From Pyrinomonadaceae bacterium (GTDB taxonomy: Bacteria > Acidobacteriota > Blastocatellia > Pyrinomonadales > Pyrinomonadaceae): a DNA stretch of 64,000 nucleotides. The translations under genes were made by a program, and so were the position numbers. Below the pieces are notes generated by a model. The model saw only the letters and a list, made by a program, of their open reading frames with translations, searched no databases and was not told the origin of the DNA. Within the stretch, counting starts at the first letter, position 1; each line of letters opens with the position of its first letter. Positions 62,887 to 64,000 of the stretch are shown here, piece by piece. The DNA is taken from positions 1-64,000 of the forward strand of contig JAIBCB010000002.1 in NCBI GenBank assembly GCA_019694355.1, given 5' to 3'.

Positions 62887-63691
62887 AACCTTCTTTTGCC
62901 CAGTAATCTTCAGGCCGTTCGTTCGTAAAGTCGATCCGGCCGATCCGCTTTAGCTGTTTGATGCCGTATTTGGTCGGCGAGGCCAAACGCAAAGGCGCAC
63001 CATGGTTCGAAGTTAACATCTCACCGTTCATTTCGTAAACAAGTAGTGTCTGCGGATGCATTATCGACGGCGTGTCCCAGCCGACATAATAGCCGCCATC
63101 GGGTGTTGCGAGCGATACATAGGACGGCATCTCTTCGACTGTCTTCCACGGCGTAACAGCCGCGACGAGGTCGGAGAATTTTGTGCCCTTCCACTGAACA
63201 ATTGTTGACCAACCCTCGATGCATTTGAACTCGGTGATGTGCTCGGCTCTAGGCAAATGGCGAATGTCGTCCATCGTGAGAACGAGATCGCTCGCACGTC
63301 CGGGAATGCCGCCTATATTCAGACGCCACTCCGCAAGGTCGATCTCGCTTTCGATCCCAAGCATTCCGTTGACGCGTGCAGGACGCGATACTTTGTCGGC
63401 CGGAAATTCCGGCGCGAGCCGAGTCGGGCTAAAAAGGGCCGAAGTTACACTTTCGTTAAAGCGAAAAACACGCTGCAAGAAGCCGACCTTTGTCGCCTCC
63501 GGCAGCCAACGCCAACCGAAGACGCCTGCCAAGGCCGCCGCACCACCAAGAAGAAATCCGCGACGGCTTCTTGATCCAAGGATCTTGCGGGCTCCCGCAT
63601 CAGACATTTCTTCCGAGATCGAACGGCGCTCATTCAGCACATTCGCGGAATTCCCGCGGCCGCCCGGCCATTTTGTGTCGTTCTCGCTCAT
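62864..63691 (-). CDS. Molybdopterin-dependent oxidoreductase (sulfite-oxidase fold, MsrP-like)
   Basis: 275 residues. A twin-arginine signal (SRRGFLLGG, Arg43-Arg44) exports the folded enzyme. The molybdenum-binding Cys157 is in EFKCIEGWSTIVQWKGT. The short length fits the YedY/MsrP group without dimer domain, which reduces methionine sulfoxide in the periplasm. The start overlaps the stop of the cytochrome b gene (ATGA), so the cytochrome is its likely electron donor. Confidence 0.88.
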   Translation of the reverse strand: MSENDTKWPGGRGNSANVLNERRSISEEMSDAGARKILGSRSRRGFLLGGAAALAGVFGWRWLPEATKVGFLQRVFRFNESVTSALFSPTRLAPEFPADKVSRPARVNGMLGIESEIDLAEWRLNIGGIPGRASDLVLTMDDIRHLPRAEHITEFKCIEGWSTIVQWKGTKFSDLVAAVTPWKTVEEMPSYVSLATPDGGYYVGWDTPSIMHPQTLLVYEMNGEMLTSNHGAPLRLASPTKYGIKQLKRIGRIDFTNERPEDYWAKEGYDWYSGL

Positions 63692-64000
63692 TCTTGCCCG
63701 CCTTCGGTCGTGATGATCTCAACGCCTGTTATCATCGATTGAAAATTTCGCCAGCCGGCCAACGCAACTTGTACGACGTGGACGGCGAAGAACGCCGCAA
63801 ACCCAATCATCAACCAGAAATGCTCCCAGCGCGCCCACTCGTAGCCGCCGAGAAGCGACGTAAAAACCGAGGCCTGAAGCGGTTTGTAGATCGCGATACC
63901 GGTCAGAATGGAACCCGCACCCATAAGGATGACGAGAGTGTAAACGATACGCTGAGCATCGTTATACTTTCCCTGCGGCGGCTTCTGTTTAGAGATGTGA
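63688..64000 (-). CDS. Cytochrome b561-type membrane protein, 5' part missing
   Basis: 104 codons are present; the gene runs off the right edge without a start. Visible: KYNDAQRIVYTLVILMGAGSILTGIAIYKP, then WARWEHFWLMIGFAAFFAVHVVQVAL with a heme-type His, which are the last two helices of a di-heme cytochrome b. It would pass quinol electrons to the coupled molybdoenzyme. Confidence 0.8.
   Translation of the reverse strand, partial: HISKQKPPQGKYNDAQRIVYTLVILMGAGSILTGIAIYKPLQASVFTSLLGGYEWARWEHFWLMIGFAAFFAVHVVQVALAGWRNFQSMITGVEIITTEGGQE

Overview
The window looks like a chromosomal segment of a non-phototrophic member of the Acidobacteriota, most likely Blastocatellia (Pyrinomonadaceae-like). 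This is an inference from the gene set: carboxypeptidase-like regulatory domain and TPR proteins, a DUF305/LVIVD pair, an E1 dehydrogenase with fused alpha and beta parts, many secreted metallopeptidases, small ECF-like sigma modules and moderately GC-rich coding DNA. No rRNA, tRNA, CRISPR array, prophage or complete insertion sequence was recognised.

Layout. 1-6.7 kb: ABC exporter, sigma/anti-sigma module, GTP cyclohydrolase II, a TPR secretory protein and a SpoIIM-like membrane protein. 6.6-10.6 kb (minus strand): META protein, divergent glutamate racemase, a methyltransferase with a possible caspase-like front domain, DUF58. 10.7-15.6 kb: a peroxide-stress block (PerR-type Fur, 2-Cys peroxiredoxin, thioredoxin-like protein), then DUF4112, a HEAT-cyclophilin fusion and OsmC. 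15.7-22.5 kb: secreted and cell-envelope proteins, an AlkZ-related protein, DUF305/LVIVD, and a VapBC toxin-antitoxin pair. 22.5-27.9 kb: small membrane protein, fused E1, M1 aminopeptidase, a truncated BRO/DinD remnant and a TPR protein. 27.9-29 kb is a gene-free, repeat-dense island. 29-42.4 kb: radical SAM enzyme, esterase, CadC-like regulator with a coupled GNAT, amino-acid permease, a DUF6036 pair, acyl-CoA dehydrogenase, flippase-like and SLC13-like membrane proteins, serine hydrolase. 42.4-43.3 kb is a second gene-free island. 43.3-51 kb: PabC-like/TruB, RecX, fasciclin, MsrB, a catalytic-core-only alanyl-tRNA synthetase followed by an atypical response regulator and an O-methyltransferase, an antidote remnant, pirin. 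51-64 kb: ClpA, FAD monooxygenase, MazEF, three secreted hydrolases, and a sulfite-oxidase-fold molybdoenzyme with a cytochrome b partner running off the right edge.

The most unusual material is non-coding. The islands at 28.3-28.7 kb (minus strand) and 42.5-43.2 kb (plus strand) have the same order of parts: a chain of tiny 2-4-nt-loop hairpins, a nearly identical ~25-bp core, a small hairpin, a CTTTGA motif and a cluster of GTCC(C)AC palindromes or repeats. The second island also carries three 107-bp tandem units, each with three perfect hairpins. Dispersed imperfect hairpin elements recur at 12.4, 25.3 and 46.9 kb.

Several genes join up functionally. PerR, the peroxiredoxin, the thioredoxin-like protein, OsmC, MsrB and perhaps the MsrP-like enzyme form an oxidative-stress theme. 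Sigma and zinc anti-sigma proteins form a switch. Two complete toxin-antitoxin pairs, one candidate pair and an antidote remnant mark the accessory character of parts of the window. Promoters of perR, vapB and mazE place the predicted transcript start at or within a few bases of the start codon, which suggests leaderless mRNAs.
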